DNA of 64,000 nucleotides from Dyella acidiphila (GCF_014863405.1 NZ_JACZZA010000003.1:1-64000), one strand, 5' to 3'. Positions 47,415 to 56,997 are shown, counted from the first letter of the stretch. Notes: a model not told the origin generated them from the letters alone. Numbers and translations are program-made.

Positions 47415-48812
47415 ATGAGTTCCCGTCCCGCCCCTCTGACCCGGCGCCTGGCCAGACGTTTATTGCCGCTGGGCCGTTTCGCCAAATCCCAGTCCGCCAC
47501 GCTGCCGGCCTTCGCCGTCGCGGCCGGCGACGTGCAGACCCTGGACGATCCTGCGGCATTCCGCAGCACCCTGTTTGCCCTGATCGCGCAGGCCTCGCGC
47601 CGCATCGTGCTGGTGGCGCTGTACCTGCAGGACGACGATTCCGGCCGCGAGCTGCTCGACGCGCTGTACGCCGCTTGCGCGCGCCAGCCCGGGCTGGCGG
47701 TGGATATCTATGTCGACTGGCACCGGGCGCGGCGCGGGCTGATCGGCAAAGCTGCGAGCGAGGGCAATGCGGCGATGTATCGCGACTATGCCGCGCGCTT
47801 GGGCGATCGCGTGGCGGTGTATGGCGTACCGGTGCAGAACCGCGAACTGTTTGGCGTGCTGCATGTGAAGGGTTTCGTGATCGATGACGCGGTGCTCTAC
47901 AGCGGCGCCAGCGTCAACGATGTGTATCTGGCTCGCCACGGGCGTTACCGTCTGGATCGCTATCACCTGGTCCGGCATGCGGGCCTGGCCGACAGCATGG
48001 CTGGCTTTGCGCAGCGCTATTTGCGCGACAGCGATGCGGTGCAAAGGCTGAGCCGCTCGCCACTGCCGTCCACCCGCGAGCTGCAGCCGGCGATACGCCA
48101 GCTGCGCAAGCAATTGCAGCATGCGCATTACCAGGTACCGCGCCATCCGTTGCCGGAGCACGGCATTGCGGTGACGCCGATTGCCGGCTTCGGCCGCAGC
48201 GGCAACCAGCTCAACGACACCTTGCTGGCGCTGTTGCGCGAGGCGCGCCAGCGTGTGGTGCTGTTTACGCCGTACTTCAACCTGCCGCGCCCGGTGCGCG
48301 CGGTGCTGGGCCAACTGCTGCGCCGCGGCTGCACCATCGACATCATGGTCGGCGACAAGACCGCCAACGACTTCTACATCCCGCCGACGGAGCCGTTCCG
48401 CAAAATCGGCCTGCTGCCTTATTTATACGAAAGCAACTTGCGCCGCTTCGCCCGCCCGCATCGCACACATATGCTGCGCGGGCAGTTGAACCTGTGGCTG
48501 TGGCGCGATGGCGATAACAGCTATCACCTGAAAGGCCTGCTGATCGACCAGGAGGTCGCCGTCGTCACCGGCAACAACCTCAATCCGCGCGCCTGGGCGC
48601 TGGATCTGGAAAATGCACTGGTGCTGCGCGATCCCTCGCATCAGCTGATCGGGCAGCACGAGGCCGAGTGGGCGGCGCTGCGCCGGCACGCCACGCGGCT
48701 CACCGACTATCACACGCTGGACAACCCGCGGCGCTACCCGCTGGAAGTGCGCAAGCTGCTGCGGCGGCTCAGCCGCGTACGGCTGGACCGCCTGATCAAT
48801 CGTCTGCTCTGA
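47415..48812 (+). CDS. pssA: CDP-diacylglycerol-serine O-phosphatidyltransferase (E. coli type)
   Basis: Phospholipase D superfamily enzyme that makes phosphatidylserine, the precursor of phosphatidylethanolamine, 465 residues. Two HKD motifs are present: HVKGFVIDDAVLYSGASVND and YHLKGLLIDQEVAVVTGNN. The blocks ALYLQDDDSGRELLDALY, FTPYFNLP, VGDKTANDFYIPP and LPYLYESNLRRF follow E. coli PssA closely, which separates it from cardiolipin synthases. ATG 47415 is chosen over ATG 47406 because the latter has no upstream purine stretch. The gene is monocistronic and converges on the GNAT gene. Confidence 0.93.
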   Translation: MSSRPAPLTRRLARRLLPLGRFAKSQSATLPAFAVAAGDVQTLDDPAAFRSTLFALIAQASRRIVLVALYLQDDDSGRELLDALYAACARQPGLAVDIYVDWHRARRGLIGKAASEGNAAMYRDYAARLGDRVAVYGVPVQNRELFGVLHVKGFVIDDAVLYSGASVNDVYLARHGRYRLDRYHLVRHAGLADSMAGFAQRYLRDSDAVQRLSRSPLPSTRELQPAIRQLRKQLQHAHYQVPRHPLPEHGIAVTPIAGFGRSGNQLNDTLLALLREARQRVVLFTPYFNLPRPVRAVLGQLLRRGCTIDIMVGDKTANDFYIPPTEPFRKIGLLPYLYESNLRRFARPHRTHMLRGQLNLWLWRDGDNSYHLKGLLIDQEVAVVTGNNLNPRAWALDLENALVLRDPSHQLIGQHEAEWAALRRHATRLTDYHTLDNPRRYPLEVRKLLRRLSRVRLDRLINRLL

Positions 48813-48830
48813 GCCGAGGTAGCGGGCGAT

Positions 48831-49427
48831 TCAGGCGGTTAGCCGGAGCAGGCGCATATCCAGCCAGCGCTGCACGTCCGGCCATTCGCCGGCAAGAATC
48901 GAGTAGCACACCGTATCGCGCAGGCTGCCATCGGGGCGGCGCTTGTGCGCGCGCAGGATGCCATCGCGCTGGGCGCCCAGGCGCTCGATCGCGCGCTGCG
49001 AATCCAGGTTGAAGCGGTCGGTGTGGAACTCGACCGCGACGCAGCCCAGAGTCTCGAAGGCGTGCTTGAGCAACAGCCGCTTGCAGGCGGTATTCAGATG
49101 GCTTTTCTGCCAACGCTTGGCGTACCAGGTGTAGCCGATGGCGATTCGCGGCAGCGCCGGGTCGAAGTCGTAGTAGCGCGTGGTGCCGACGATGTCGCCG
49201 CTGCTTTTTTCGCGCACGGCGAACGGCTGCATCAGATTGGCGGCCAGACCCGCCAGCGCTTTTTCGATATATGCCCCGGACTGGCCAGGCGCGGGCGCGC
49301 TGGTGAACCAGAGCTTCCACAGTTCGCCATCGGCAGCGGCCGCTTCGAGCTCGGCGGTGTGCTGCAGGCCGAGGGGTTCGAGCAGGACATGGCTGTCCTG
49401 GAGGGAGACCGGGGCGAGTGCTGGCAT
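48831..49427 (-). CDS. GNAT family N-acetyltransferase (RimJ/RimL type)
   Basis: A 198-residue acetyl-CoA-dependent acetyltransferase. The fold order is visible: LEPLGLQHTAELEAAAADGE at the N-terminus, the beta strand GTTRYYDF, the YTWYAKRWQKSHLNTACKRL segment, and FHTDRFNLDSQRAIERLGAQRDG for acetyl-CoA binding. Relatives acetylate ribosomal protein N-termini or small amines; the substrate is not determined. The start at 49427 has no strong ribosome binding site; the frame is open far upstream but only this part is family-like. Confidence 0.83.
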   Translation of the reverse strand: MPALAPVSLQDSHVLLEPLGLQHTAELEAAAADGELWKLWFTSAPAPGQSGAYIEKALAGLAANLMQPFAVREKSSGDIVGTTRYYDFDPALPRIAIGYTWYAKRWQKSHLNTACKRLLLKHAFETLGCVAVEFHTDRFNLDSQRAIERLGAQRDGILRAHKRRPDGSLRDTVCYSILAGEWPDVQRWLDMRLLRLTA

Positions 49428-49480
49428 GTGGAGACGCGCGTGAGGGCGGGGCGCCCATACTAGCCCGTAAGGCGGGCCGC

Positions 49481-49702
49481 TCAGGCGTCGAGATCGGGAA
49501 TCAGCTTGCTTTCCAGCCGCGCGATGGCGTCCTTCAGGAGCAGTTTGCGCTTCTTCATGCGGGTGATCTGCAGCTCGTCGCAGCCGATCGAGGTGACCAG
49601 CTGTTCGATGGCGCTGTCCAGGTCCCGGTGCTCTTGGCGCAATTCGGCCAGGAGATGGACGAGCTGGGTCGGATCCTGAGCCTGCATGGCGTGCGATGGC
49701 AT
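49481..49702 (-). CDS. YdcH family (DUF465) small protein
   Basis: A 73-residue helical protein matching the YdcH/DUF465 family (LRQEHRDLDSAIEQL, then ITRMKKRKLLLKDAIARLE). The C-terminal basic/amphipathic helix is the conserved signature. The function is unknown; members are often called SlyX-like or YdcH. ATG 49702 is used; a second in-frame ATG lies five codons downstream. Confidence 0.85.
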   Translation of the reverse strand: MPSHAMQAQDPTQLVHLLAELRQEHRDLDSAIEQLVTSIGCDELQITRMKKRKLLLKDAIARLESKLIPDLDA

Positions 49703-49757
49703 TGGGCGGCGGTAGAGCGACAATTGTAGCGCGCCCGAATGACCTGGGTGGGACAGG

Positions 49758-49763
49758 TACAAT
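49758..49763 (+). promoter_or_regulatory. Candidate -10 element of the ttcA promoter
   Basis: TACAAT matches the -10 consensus at five of six positions, 31 bases upstream of the ttcA ATG. A matching -35 at 17 bases is not evident. Confidence 0.4.
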
Positions 49764-49793
49764 GGGCGCTTGCCCGCCCGCCGATCCACCGCC

Positions 49794-50669
49794 ATGTCCG
49801 CCCAGTCCGACGTCATTCCCCTGGAAATCACCCGCAAACAGGCCTATGAAGCCGGCAAGCTGGCCAAGCGCCTGCGCCACCAGGTCGGCCAGGCGATTGC
49901 CGACTTCAACATGATCGAAGACGGCGACAAGGTGATGGTCTGCCTGTCCGGCGGCAAGGATTCCTACACCATGCTGGATATCCTGCTGTCGCTGCAGGCC
50001 AAGGCACCGGTGCGCTTCGAACTGATTGCGGTGAACCTGGACCAGAAGCAGCCGGATTTTCCCGAGCACGTGCTGCCGCAGTACCTGGGCGAGCGCGGTA
50101 TTCCGTTCCACATCATCGAGCAGGACACCTACAGCACGGTGACGCGGGTGATTCCCGCGGGCAAGACCATGTGCAGCCTGTGCTCGCGCCTGCGCCGCGG
50201 CGCGCTGTATAGGTGGGCGGCCGCCAACGGCGTCAGCAAGATCGCGCTGGGCCATCACCGCGACGATATCCTCGGCACGTTTTTCCTCAACTTGTTCTAT
50301 CAGGCCAGTCTGAAGGCGATGCCGCCAAAATTGCGTTCGGACGATGGCCGCCACGTGGTGATCCGGCCCTTGGCCTACTGCAAGGAAAGCGACATTGCCG
50401 AATATGCCGCCGACAGGCAGTTTCCGATCATTCCCTGTAATCTCTGCGGCTCGCAGGAAAACCTGCAACGCAAGGCGGTGAGCCGCATGTTGCAGGATTG
50501 GGAGCGCCAGTTTCCGGGCCGCAGCGAAACCATGTTTCGTGCGCTGGGCAATGTGGCGCCCTCGCAATTGGCGGATCGCCAGCTGTTCGACTTCGTCTCG
50601 CTGGGCTCCCGCGAGGGTGCGCAAAGGGCGGATGTCCACGGCTGGCTGGCGGGAACCGACGGCACATAA
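49794..50669 (+). CDS. ttcA: tRNA 2-thiocytidine(32) synthetase
   Basis: PP-loop iron-sulfur enzyme that thiolates C32 of certain tRNAs, 291 residues. The P-loop motif SGGKDS is at 52-57. Two CxxC pairs, CSLC (127, 130) and CNLC (215, 218), hold the cluster and match the TtcA rather than the TilS or GuaA pattern. ATG 49794 fits the family start ([20 protein letters not shown]). It is divergent from the YdcH gene. Confidence 0.96.
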   Translation: MSAQSDVIPLEITRKQAYEAGKLAKRLRHQVGQAIADFNMIEDGDKVMVCLSGGKDSYTMLDILLSLQAKAPVRFELIAVNLDQKQPDFPEHVLPQYLGERGIPFHIIEQDTYSTVTRVIPAGKTMCSLCSRLRRGALYRWAAANGVSKIALGHHRDDILGTFFLNLFYQASLKAMPPKLRSDDGRHVVIRPLAYCKESDIAEYAADRQFPIIPCNLCGSQENLQRKAVSRMLQDWERQFPGRSETMFRALGNVAPSQLADRQLFDFVSLGSREGAQRADVHGWLAGTDGT

Positions 50670-50682
50670 CTAGAATCCAGGC

Positions 50683-50698
50683 GGACGTTTAGACGTCC
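50683..50698. repeat. Small inverted repeat between ttcA and tyrB
   Basis: GGACGT-TTAG-ACGTCC forms a short hairpin 14 bases after ttcA and 33 bases before the aminotransferase gene. No T run follows, so it is not a strong intrinsic terminator. Its arm GACGTCCATAT also occurs at the palindrome near 47008. Confidence 0.4.
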
Positions 50699-50730
50699 AT
50701 ATTTCCTTCCCCTCAGTATCGAGCATAGCC

Positions 50731-51930
50731 GTGTCCCTTTTTGCATCCGTTGAAATGACCCCGGGCGATCCGATCCTGGGACTTACCGAAGCCTTCGTGG
50801 CCGACACCCGTCCCGGCAAGGTGAACCTGGGCGTGGGCATTTATTACGACGAAAGCGGCCGGATTCCGCTGCTGCGCGCCGTGCGCGAAGTAGAAGAGGC
50901 GCTGGCACGCGAGGCCAAGCCGCGCGGCTACCTGCCGATCGACGGCCTGCCGGCCTATACGCAGGCCACGCAGAAACTGGTATTCGGCCCCGATTCGTCG
51001 CTGCTGGCCGCCGGCCGCGTTGCAACCTCGCAGACTGTCGGCGGCAGCGGCGCGCTGCGCGTGGGTGCGGACTTGCTGCGCAAGGCGTTGCCCAAGGCCA
51101 AGGTGGCGATCAGCAGCCCGAGTTGGGAAAACCATCGCGTGGTGTTCAACGCCGCCGGTTTCGAAGTGGTGGACTACGCCTATTACGACGCCGCCACGCA
51201 TGGCCTGGATTTCGCCGGCATGCTCGCCGACCTGGGCAAGCTGGAACCGGGCACGATCGTGCTGCTGCATGCCTGCTGCCATAACCCCACCGGCGTGGAC
51301 TTGTCGGTGGAACAGTGGAAGCAGGTGGTGGCGCTGGTGAAGGACCGCGGCCTGCTGCCGTTCATCGATATGGCCTACCAGGGCTTCGACAAGGGCATCG
51401 ACGCCGATGCGGCGGCGGTGCGCCTGTTCGCCGACTCGGGCATCGAATCCTTCGTGGTCGCCAACTCCTATTCGAAGTCGTTCTCGCTGTATGGCGAGCG
51501 CGTGGGCGCGCTGTCGATCGTCGGCGCCAACCGCGAAGAGGCGCAGCGGGTGCAGTCGCTGGTCAAGCGCATCATCCGTTCGATCTATTCCAGCCCGTCC
51601 ACCCATGGCGGCGCGCTGGTGGCCGGCGTGCTCAACAGCGTGGAACTGCGTGCGTTGTGGGAGCAGGAGCTGACCGAGATGCGCGAGCGCATCCACGCGA
51701 TGCGCGCCGGCATGGTGGAAAAGCTCGCCGCGCATGGCGCGCCGCAATTCAGCTTCATTCAGCAGCAGGCGGGCATGTTCTCGTATTCGGGACTGAGCAA
51801 GGCGCAAGTGGACCGGTTGCGCGAAGAGCACGCCATCTACGCCATCGGTACCGGCCGCATCTGCGTGGCAGCACTCAATCGAGGTAATCTCGACAACGTG
51901 GTTGCCGCAGTCGCGGCGGTTATTCGCTGA
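50731..51930 (+). CDS. tyrB: Aromatic amino acid aminotransferase
   Basis: Fold-type I PLP aminotransferase of the AspC/TyrB group, 399 residues, transferring the amino group between aromatic or dicarboxylic amino acids and 2-oxoglutarate. Lys249 in NSYSKSFSLYGERVG is the Schiff-base lysine, with HACCHNPTG and FIDMAYQGF blocks. The start is GTG at 50731. The TyrB name follows the family's usual assignment; aspartate aminotransferase activity is equally possible. Confidence 0.88.
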   Translation: MSLFASVEMTPGDPILGLTEAFVADTRPGKVNLGVGIYYDESGRIPLLRAVREVEEALAREAKPRGYLPIDGLPAYTQATQKLVFGPDSSLLAAGRVATSQTVGGSGALRVGADLLRKALPKAKVAISSPSWENHRVVFNAAGFEVVDYAYYDAATHGLDFAGMLADLGKLEPGTIVLLHACCHNPTGVDLSVEQWKQVVALVKDRGLLPFIDMAYQGFDKGIDADAAAVRLFADSGIESFVVANSYSKSFSLYGERVGALSIVGANREEAQRVQSLVKRIIRSIYSSPSTHGGALVAGVLNSVELRALWEQELTEMRERIHAMRAGMVEKLAAHGAPQFSFIQQQAGMFSYSGLSKAQVDRLREEHAIYAIGTGRICVAALNRGNLDNVVAAVAAVIR

Positions 51931-51948
51931 ATTCCCGTTATGACTGAT

Positions 51949-51998
51949 CGTTCCCCGGCGTTTGGCCGGGGAGCGAGGCTTGCGGCCTGCGCAAGCCT
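51949..51998 (+). terminator. Two tandem hairpins after tyrB
   Basis: CGTTCCCCGGC/GCCGGGGAGCG (51949-51975) and AGGCTTGCG/CGCAAGCCT (51976-51998) lie directly after the aminotransferase stop codon. There is no T run after the second, so if they terminate transcription they do so with low efficiency or with Rho. Confidence 0.45.
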
Positions 51999-52063
51999 GG
52001 ACATCTTTCTTCAGACCTCTGCCTGCTACGCGGGAAGAGGGCAAATCATTCACCGGATCCTGC

Positions 52064-52975
52064 ATGTTTTTCCGCAATCTCACGCTATTTCGCTTTTCGC
52101 CCTCCGTCGCCGACGACCTGCAACGCCTGGAAGAAGCCTTGGGCGAACATCGCCTGCGTCCCTGCGGCCCGCTGGAAATGGGCACGCGCGGCTTCGTGCC
52201 GCCGGTGGGGCGTGGCGATGAGGCGGCCATGACGCATGCGGTGAAGTCCTGCACGCTGCTGACCGTAGGCGCCGAGGAAAAGCTGCTGCCTTCGGCAGTG
52301 GTGAACGATGAACTGCAGCGCAAGGTGCAGAAAATCGCCGAAGAGGAAGGTCGCAAGGTCGGCGGCCGCGAGCGCAAGCGGCTCAAGGAAGATTTGCTCA
52401 CCGAATTGTTGCCGCGCGCCTTCGTGCGCAGCTCGCGCATGTCGGCCTATGTGGATCGCAAGCACGGCTGGCTGGTGCTGGATACCTCCAGCCGCAAGTC
52501 GGCGGAAAACGCGCTTACCCAGGTCCGCGAAGCACTGGGCAGTTTCCCGGCAGTGCCGCTGGCGCCGGAAGAAGGTCCGCGCGTGCTGATGACCGACTGG
52601 CTCGCCAACGGCAACCTGCCGGGTGGCCTCGCGCTGGGCGATGAATGCGAGCTGCGTGATCCGGCTACTGCCACCGGCGCCATCGCGCGCTGCCGCCGCC
52701 AGGATCTGGATGCGGAAGAGGTGAAAGAGCATCTGCGCAACGGCAAGCAGGTGTTCCAGCTCGGCCTGGTGTTCGACGAGCGCATGAGCTTCGTGCTGGG
52801 CGAAGACCTGGTCGTGCGCAAGCTGAAATTCCTCGATGTGGTGCTCGACGAACTGGGCGACAGCCAGGTCGATGCCGCCGCCGAAATGGACGCACGCTTC
52901 GCCCTGCTGACGCTGGAGCTGGAGCGCCTGCTGAGCAAGCTGGAAGAGTGGTTCGGCCTGCCCCGGCCGGAGTGA
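52064..52975 (+). CDS. rdgC: Recombination-associated protein RdgC
   Basis: Double-stranded DNA-binding ring protein that restrains RecA, 303 residues. It begins with the family sequence MFFRNLTLFRFSPSV and carries LPRAFVRSSRMSAYVDRKHGWLVLDTSSRKSAE-like blocks (split here into LPRAFVRSS and WLVLDTSSRKSAE). ATG 52064 is the family start; the frame is open upstream without similarity. Confidence 0.95.
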   Translation: MFFRNLTLFRFSPSVADDLQRLEEALGEHRLRPCGPLEMGTRGFVPPVGRGDEAAMTHAVKSCTLLTVGAEEKLLPSAVVNDELQRKVQKIAEEEGRKVGGRERKRLKEDLLTELLPRAFVRSSRMSAYVDRKHGWLVLDTSSRKSAENALTQVREALGSFPAVPLAPEEGPRVLMTDWLANGNLPGGLALGDECELRDPATATGAIARCRRQDLDAEEVKEHLRNGKQVFQLGLVFDERMSFVLGEDLVVRKLKFLDVVLDELGDSQVDAAAEMDARFALLTLELERLLSKLEEWFGLPRPE

Positions 52976-53194
52976 TACAGGGCTGTATCCGGACCGGCTT
53001 CCGGGCCCCCCGGCCCCCCTTTCCGGGGCAGGGGGCACCCCCGCCCCCGTCCCAGCCGGACTGAGATCGGCGCCACGCCGGGCTTCCCGCCCGAGCGGCA
53101 AAAAAGCCCTTGCGCCAGGGCCCCGCCACCCCACATTCTGGCTTGAGCCAGGGGCCGTTCCGGCCCCTTCGGCAGCAGTTCTGAAGGCAGGATC

Positions 53195-53962
53195 ATGGCG
53201 TACCTCGACGGCGACTGGCTGGAGTTGGCGACACCCAGCGGCAATACCATTCGCGTGCTCAAAGCTTCGCACCCGCGTGCGCGGCGTTTGCGCCTGACGG
53301 TATCGCCGAAGGGAGCGCGCATCACGTATCCGCAAGGTACGCATCCGTCCCAGGTCAATGCCTTTCTTCGCCACAACGCCGACTGGCTGGAGAAAAAGCT
53401 CGACGAGCTGAACCTGGTGGTGGAACCGCTGCCGCCGCTGCGCCTGGGCACACCGATCGAATTTCTGTTGCGCGGCGAAACCGCCACGCTGGATTGGGCC
53501 GAAGGCGCGTATCCGCGCGTAGTGGCTTATGAAGGCGGTTTGACGCTGGAGATCCCGCGCCCGCACAGCCGCGCCTTGCCGGTTGCGCGCGGCCTGCTCG
53601 CTTCCTACTTCGAAAACCAGATTCGGCGCGACGTATCGCGCTGGCTCGCCGGCTATGTGCCGCAGCTCGGGCTGGCGCCCACTGCCTTGCGCGTGCGGCC
53701 GATGAAGAGTCTGTGGGGCAGCCTGGATACGCGCGATCGCATCAACCTCGACCTGGCGTTGGCCCTGGCGCCTCCGGCGGCGTTGCGCTACGTGCTGGCG
53801 CACGAGCTTTGCCACCTGAAGGTGCGCAATCACTCGCCGCGCTTCTGGGCGCACGTGGAGTCGATCTTCCCGGACTGGCGCGAGCAGCGCGACTGGCTGC
53901 GCCAGAACGGCGCCACGCTGAAGGCGGAGCTGGACCGGCTGATCGCCGACGTCGCCGATTGA
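53195..53962 (+). CDS. YgjP-type M48/SprT-like metallohydrolase (DUF45)
   Basis: A 255-residue zinc hydrolase-type protein of the YgjP family. The metal motif HELCH (203-207, Glu204) is followed by the third ligand His213 in KVRNHSPRFWAHVE. The family was long listed as putative metalloproteases; E. coli YgjP has been reported as a UTP pyrophosphatase, so protease activity should not be assumed. A very GC-rich 219-base gap with several hairpins precedes it. It ends 87 bases before the next gene. Confidence 0.88.
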   Translation: MAYLDGDWLELATPSGNTIRVLKASHPRARRLRLTVSPKGARITYPQGTHPSQVNAFLRHNADWLEKKLDELNLVVEPLPPLRLGTPIEFLLRGETATLDWAEGAYPRVVAYEGGLTLEIPRPHSRALPVARGLLASYFENQIRRDVSRWLAGYVPQLGLAPTALRVRPMKSLWGSLDTRDRINLDLALALAPPAALRYVLAHELCHLKVRNHSPRFWAHVESIFPDWREQRDWLRQNGATLKAELDRLIADVAD

Positions 53963-54049
53963 GGCGACCCTGTCGTTCCTACTTCCGGCACCCGCGGTAC
54001 GCGCTGCCGCGGCGATAGACTGCATCCACTGCAGCCCAGGGGCACGGCG

Positions 54050-54631
54050 ATGTCGATGTCGATCGGTGGCTTGTTTGAAGGGGTATGGGTGCTCTGGCTC
54101 CTGTACTGGGGTATCAGCGCGATTGGCGTGAAGTCTGCGGTACGCGTCGAATCCGGCGTTTCGCGCTTTCTCAAATACTGGCTGCCGATCATCGTGGCGG
54201 TGGCGGTGTTGTCGAACGCGCACGACTGGCTGCATGGCACCGTGCTGACCCGGCGTTTCGTACCCGCCGCAGCATGGATCGTGTGGCTCGGTTTCGCACT
54301 GACCGTGGCCGGCCTTGCCTTCACCTGCTGGGCGCGGGTGATCCTCGGGCGCAACTGGAGCGGCGTGGTGCAGCTCAAGCAGGACCATGAGCTGATCGTG
54401 CGCGGCCCTTACAGCATCGTGCGCCATCCCATTTATACCGGCTTGCTGTTTGCCTTCCTGGGCACCTCGCTGGCCATCGGCGAATGGCGCGCGTTGCTGG
54501 CGGCCTTGATCGTGGGGCTCTCGTTCTGGCGCAAGTTGCGACTGGAGGAGCGCTGGCTGTGCGAATTGTTCGGCGAGCAGTACCGCAATTACATGCGACG
54601 CGTAAAGGCGCTGGTGCCGTGGCTGCTGTAG
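54050..54631 (+). CDS. Isoprenylcysteine carboxyl methyltransferase-like membrane protein
   Basis: A 193-residue membrane protein with about four or five hydrophobic segments and the C-terminal ICMT/PEMT-type motif LIVRGPYSIVRHPIYTGLL followed by EERWLCELFGEQYRNYM. Family members methylate lipids or isoprenoid cysteines using SAM; bacterial members are mostly uncharacterised. AGGGG lies seven bases before ATG 54050, with another ATG two codons later. Confidence 0.85.
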   Translation: MSMSIGGLFEGVWVLWLLYWGISAIGVKSAVRVESGVSRFLKYWLPIIVAVAVLSNAHDWLHGTVLTRRFVPAAAWIVWLGFALTVAGLAFTCWARVILGRNWSGVVQLKQDHELIVRGPYSIVRHPIYTGLLFAFLGTSLAIGEWRALLAALIVGLSFWRKLRLEERWLCELFGEQYRNYMRRVKALVPWLL

Positions 54632-54787
54632 ATCGACAGCTACGCGTAAGTGGAATTTCAGCGTAATTTTGTGCGCCTTTTTGCCCATGCCGACTACCTG
54701 CAATCAGGCGCTGTCCCGGACATGTGCACCGCTTCACGGCGTACAGGCGGTGGAATAGACTGCCGCCACATGTCAGGGGGAATACCA

Positions 54788-55513
54788 ATGTCTCGATGGT
54801 TATTTGCAGCGGCCGCAAGCCTGCTGTGCTGCACCGCCTATGCCGATTCGATCGATGTGCCCGCGCTGAAGTCAGGCGATAGCTGGGTCTATACCTACAC
54901 CACCGAAAACGGTCAGCGCGGCTGGTCGCAGAAGGATGAGGAAATAGCGGTCGAGCGCGTAACCGGCGAAGACGTGCTGATCACGCTCAATCAAAAGGGC
55001 TCCAATCAACCGCCGGCGGAAGAACTGCGCGGGCTGGACTGGAGCCACACCGTCGACATCAATGGCAAGCAGCAGATGGTCAGCCAGCCATTGTCGTTTC
55101 CGCTGCACGAAGGCAAGAAGTGGGAACTGAGCTTCACCCAGGCCAACCCGGATCCCAAGCTCACCAGCCGGACCACCCAATGCAAATACGCGGTGACCGG
55201 ATGGGAAGATGTGCAGGTTCCTGCCGGTAAATTCCATGCGCTCAAGGTGGAATGCGATGGTCAGTGGTCGGCCGACCTCGCGCCCGGCGTGAACGTGGCT
55301 CAGCTGGGTTCGGCCACGCAGTCGGGCACCACCATGGTGTCGCAGACTCAGCGCGTGGTGCCGCACACGGTAACCGGGCGCATCTATCGCGCTTACTGGT
55401 ACGTGCCCACGGTGAAGCGCTACGTCAAGGCGGTGGAAGAGAACTACAACGGCAGCGGTTTCCGCACCTATCGGCTTACCGAAGAGCTGGATTCGTTCAA
55501 GCCGGCAGGCTGA
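54788..55513 (+). CDS. Secreted protein of unknown function
   Basis: A 241-residue exported protein with a clear signal peptide (MSRWLFAAAASLLCCTAYA, cleaved before DS). I do not recognise the family. The mature part is beta-rich, begins DVPALKSGDSWVYTYTTENG, contains one cysteine pair in mature positions (CKYAVTGWED and VECDGQW), and ends with an aromatic-rich strand region (YRAYWYVPTVKRYV). It resembles DUF-type periplasmic proteins in which a conserved GDSWVY element starts a lipocalin-like barrel, but that is only a guess. The start follows a GGGGA ribosome binding site. Confidence 0.7.
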   Translation: MSRWLFAAAASLLCCTAYADSIDVPALKSGDSWVYTYTTENGQRGWSQKDEEIAVERVTGEDVLITLNQKGSNQPPAEELRGLDWSHTVDINGKQQMVSQPLSFPLHEGKKWELSFTQANPDPKLTSRTTQCKYAVTGWEDVQVPAGKFHALKVECDGQWSADLAPGVNVAQLGSATQSGTTMVSQTQRVVPHTVTGRIYRAYWYVPTVKRYVKAVEENYNGSGFRTYRLTEELDSFKPAG

Positions 55514-55588
55514 TGCCCGAGCAGCCGGATGCAGCAGGCATCCGGCGCGCTCTACCTGCGCGCTGTGCCAACAGCCGTGGGATTTGAA

Positions 55589-56002
55589 TCAGATCCGCCG
55601 CGGGCCCGGCCATTGCGCACGGGCCGCGGCGTCTTCGACCGTCATGCCGGCGCCCTCGGTGGCGCGCACCGGCACTGTCGACGGATCGAAATTTTCCAGG
55701 CAGAACACGTTGACCCCGAAGTGGTCGGGTGCGGCGCGCTTGTTGTGAAACACGTAGATGCCGCAATGCCGGCAGAAGTAATGCCGGGCACGGCGGGTGT
55801 TCCATTGATAGAGCGCCAGCGCTTCTTCACCCTGCAGCAGAGTCAGCGCCGATTCGGGCACTTTCAGCATCAGCGCATTGCGCATGCGGCATAGCGAGCA
55901 GTCGCAGGTGGTGAGCTCGGTGACTGCCGCCTGCACGCGAAACTGCACGCTGCCGCAATGGCAGCTGCCTGCGAACGTTTGCAGTGGCGCGTCTTGCTGC
56001 AT
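55589..56002 (-). CDS. GFA family (CENP-V/GFA) zinc protein
   Basis: A 137-residue protein of the glutathione-dependent formaldehyde-activating (GFA) superfamily. The zinc ligands are in CHCG (14, 16), CDCSLC (33, 35, 38) and CRHC (77, 80). Despite the name, most members are not shown to act on formaldehyde. It starts 11 bases after the alpha/beta hydrolase stop, so both are probably cotranscribed. Confidence 0.88.
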   Translation of the reverse strand: MQQDAPLQTFAGSCHCGSVQFRVQAAVTELTTCDCSLCRMRNALMLKVPESALTLLQGEEALALYQWNTRRARHYFCRHCGIYVFHNKRAAPDHFGVNVFCLENFDPSTVPVRATEGAGMTVEDAAARAQWPGPRRI

Positions 56003-56013
56003 GGCCGGGTTGG

Positions 56014-56997
56014 TCAGTGCTGCAGCACAAAGCTGGTCAGCACCTGCGCGAACTCCTGCGGCTTCTCCATCTGCGGCATGTGATTGCAGCCATTGAGGAT
56101 GCTGGTGCTGATCGCCGGTGCATGGCTGAGCCCGTTGCGCAGGCTGTCCAGCGCGGACACATCGATGATCTTGTCGTCGCGGCACCACATGCCGAGCGTC
56201 GGCATGGTCAGCTTGTCGAGGCGGTCCTGCAGCGAGGTGGTCTGCGCCGGCTCGCGCAGTTCGTTGAAGGTGTTTTCGATAAAGCTGCGGTTCTTGAGGT
56301 TGTCCTTCACGAACACATCGATAAAGCGGCCGGGAATGTTCGGCACGTGCTCGAAGGCCAGCGACGTGGCGCGTTCGAAGCCGGCGCGATCGTCGTAGAT
56401 AAACGGATCCTTGCCTGCCAGCGCCTGTTTGGCGAAGTCGTTTTCCTTGAACTTCAGGCCGAAGGAATCGACCAGCGCCAGTTCGGCCACGTCCTGCGGA
56501 TGATCGGCAGCATAGACGCCGGCGATCGCGCCGCCCATCGAATGACCCACCAGCAGTGAGTGCTGCAGGTGCAGGGTCTGCACGAAATCGTTGAGGCGCG
56601 CGGCCTGGTTATCGATGTTGTAGCTGGCCCCGGCAATGCGCGAGGATTCGCCCCAGCCCGGCAGGTCCGGAATCACCACGCGGAAATGCGCGGTCAGCAT
56701 CGGTGCCACCTTCAGCCACACTTCCTTGTTTGCGGCAAAGCCGTGCAACAGCACGATGGTCGGGCCCTGGCCGCCTTCGTAGTAAACCCAGTTGGTGTCG
56801 CCGGCCTGCACCGTGTGCTTTTCCAGGCCGGCGTTCATCGCCTCGCGCATGGCATTGGCGCGTAGCAGCCACTGCGGCGCAAACAGATAGCTGCCGCCCA
56901 GCAGCACGATCAGCAGGGCGGCCACGATGCCCAGGAATTTAAGGCGCCGGATCAGCAGGCGCTGCCAGAGGGGGCGGGCGTTGGCGGGTGTGCTCAT
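56014..56997 (-). CDS. Membrane-anchored alpha/beta hydrolase
   Basis: A 327-residue hydrolase with one N-terminal membrane anchor (residues about 22-42) that faces the catalytic domain to the periplasm. Ser153 lies in GHSMGG, the oxyanion loop in LLHGFAANKEVW, and the catalytic His in GCNHMPQMEKP. It resembles lipases/esterases of the alpha/beta hydrolase fold; the substrate is unknown. It is followed by the GFA gene. Confidence 0.87.
   Translation of the reverse strand: MSTPANARPLWQRLLIRRLKFLGIVAALLIVLLGGSYLFAPQWLLRANAMREAMNAGLEKHTVQAGDTNWVYYEGGQGPTIVLLHGFAANKEVWLKVAPMLTAHFRVVIPDLPGWGESSRIAGASYNIDNQAARLNDFVQTLHLQHSLLVGHSMGGAIAGVYAADHPQDVAELALVDSFGLKFKENDFAKQALAGKDPFIYDDRAGFERATSLAFEHVPNIPGRFIDVFVKDNLKNRSFIENTFNELREPAQTTSLQDRLDKLTMPTLGMWCRDDKIIDVSALDSLRNGLSHAPAISTSILNGCNHMPQMEKPQEFAQVLTSFVLQH

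Noticed and set aside
52976-53194. Very GC-rich block before the YgjP-type gene as a possible RNA gene
   Set aside because: Several short GC-rich hairpins are visible, but no terminator, promoter or known RNA motif supports a gene.
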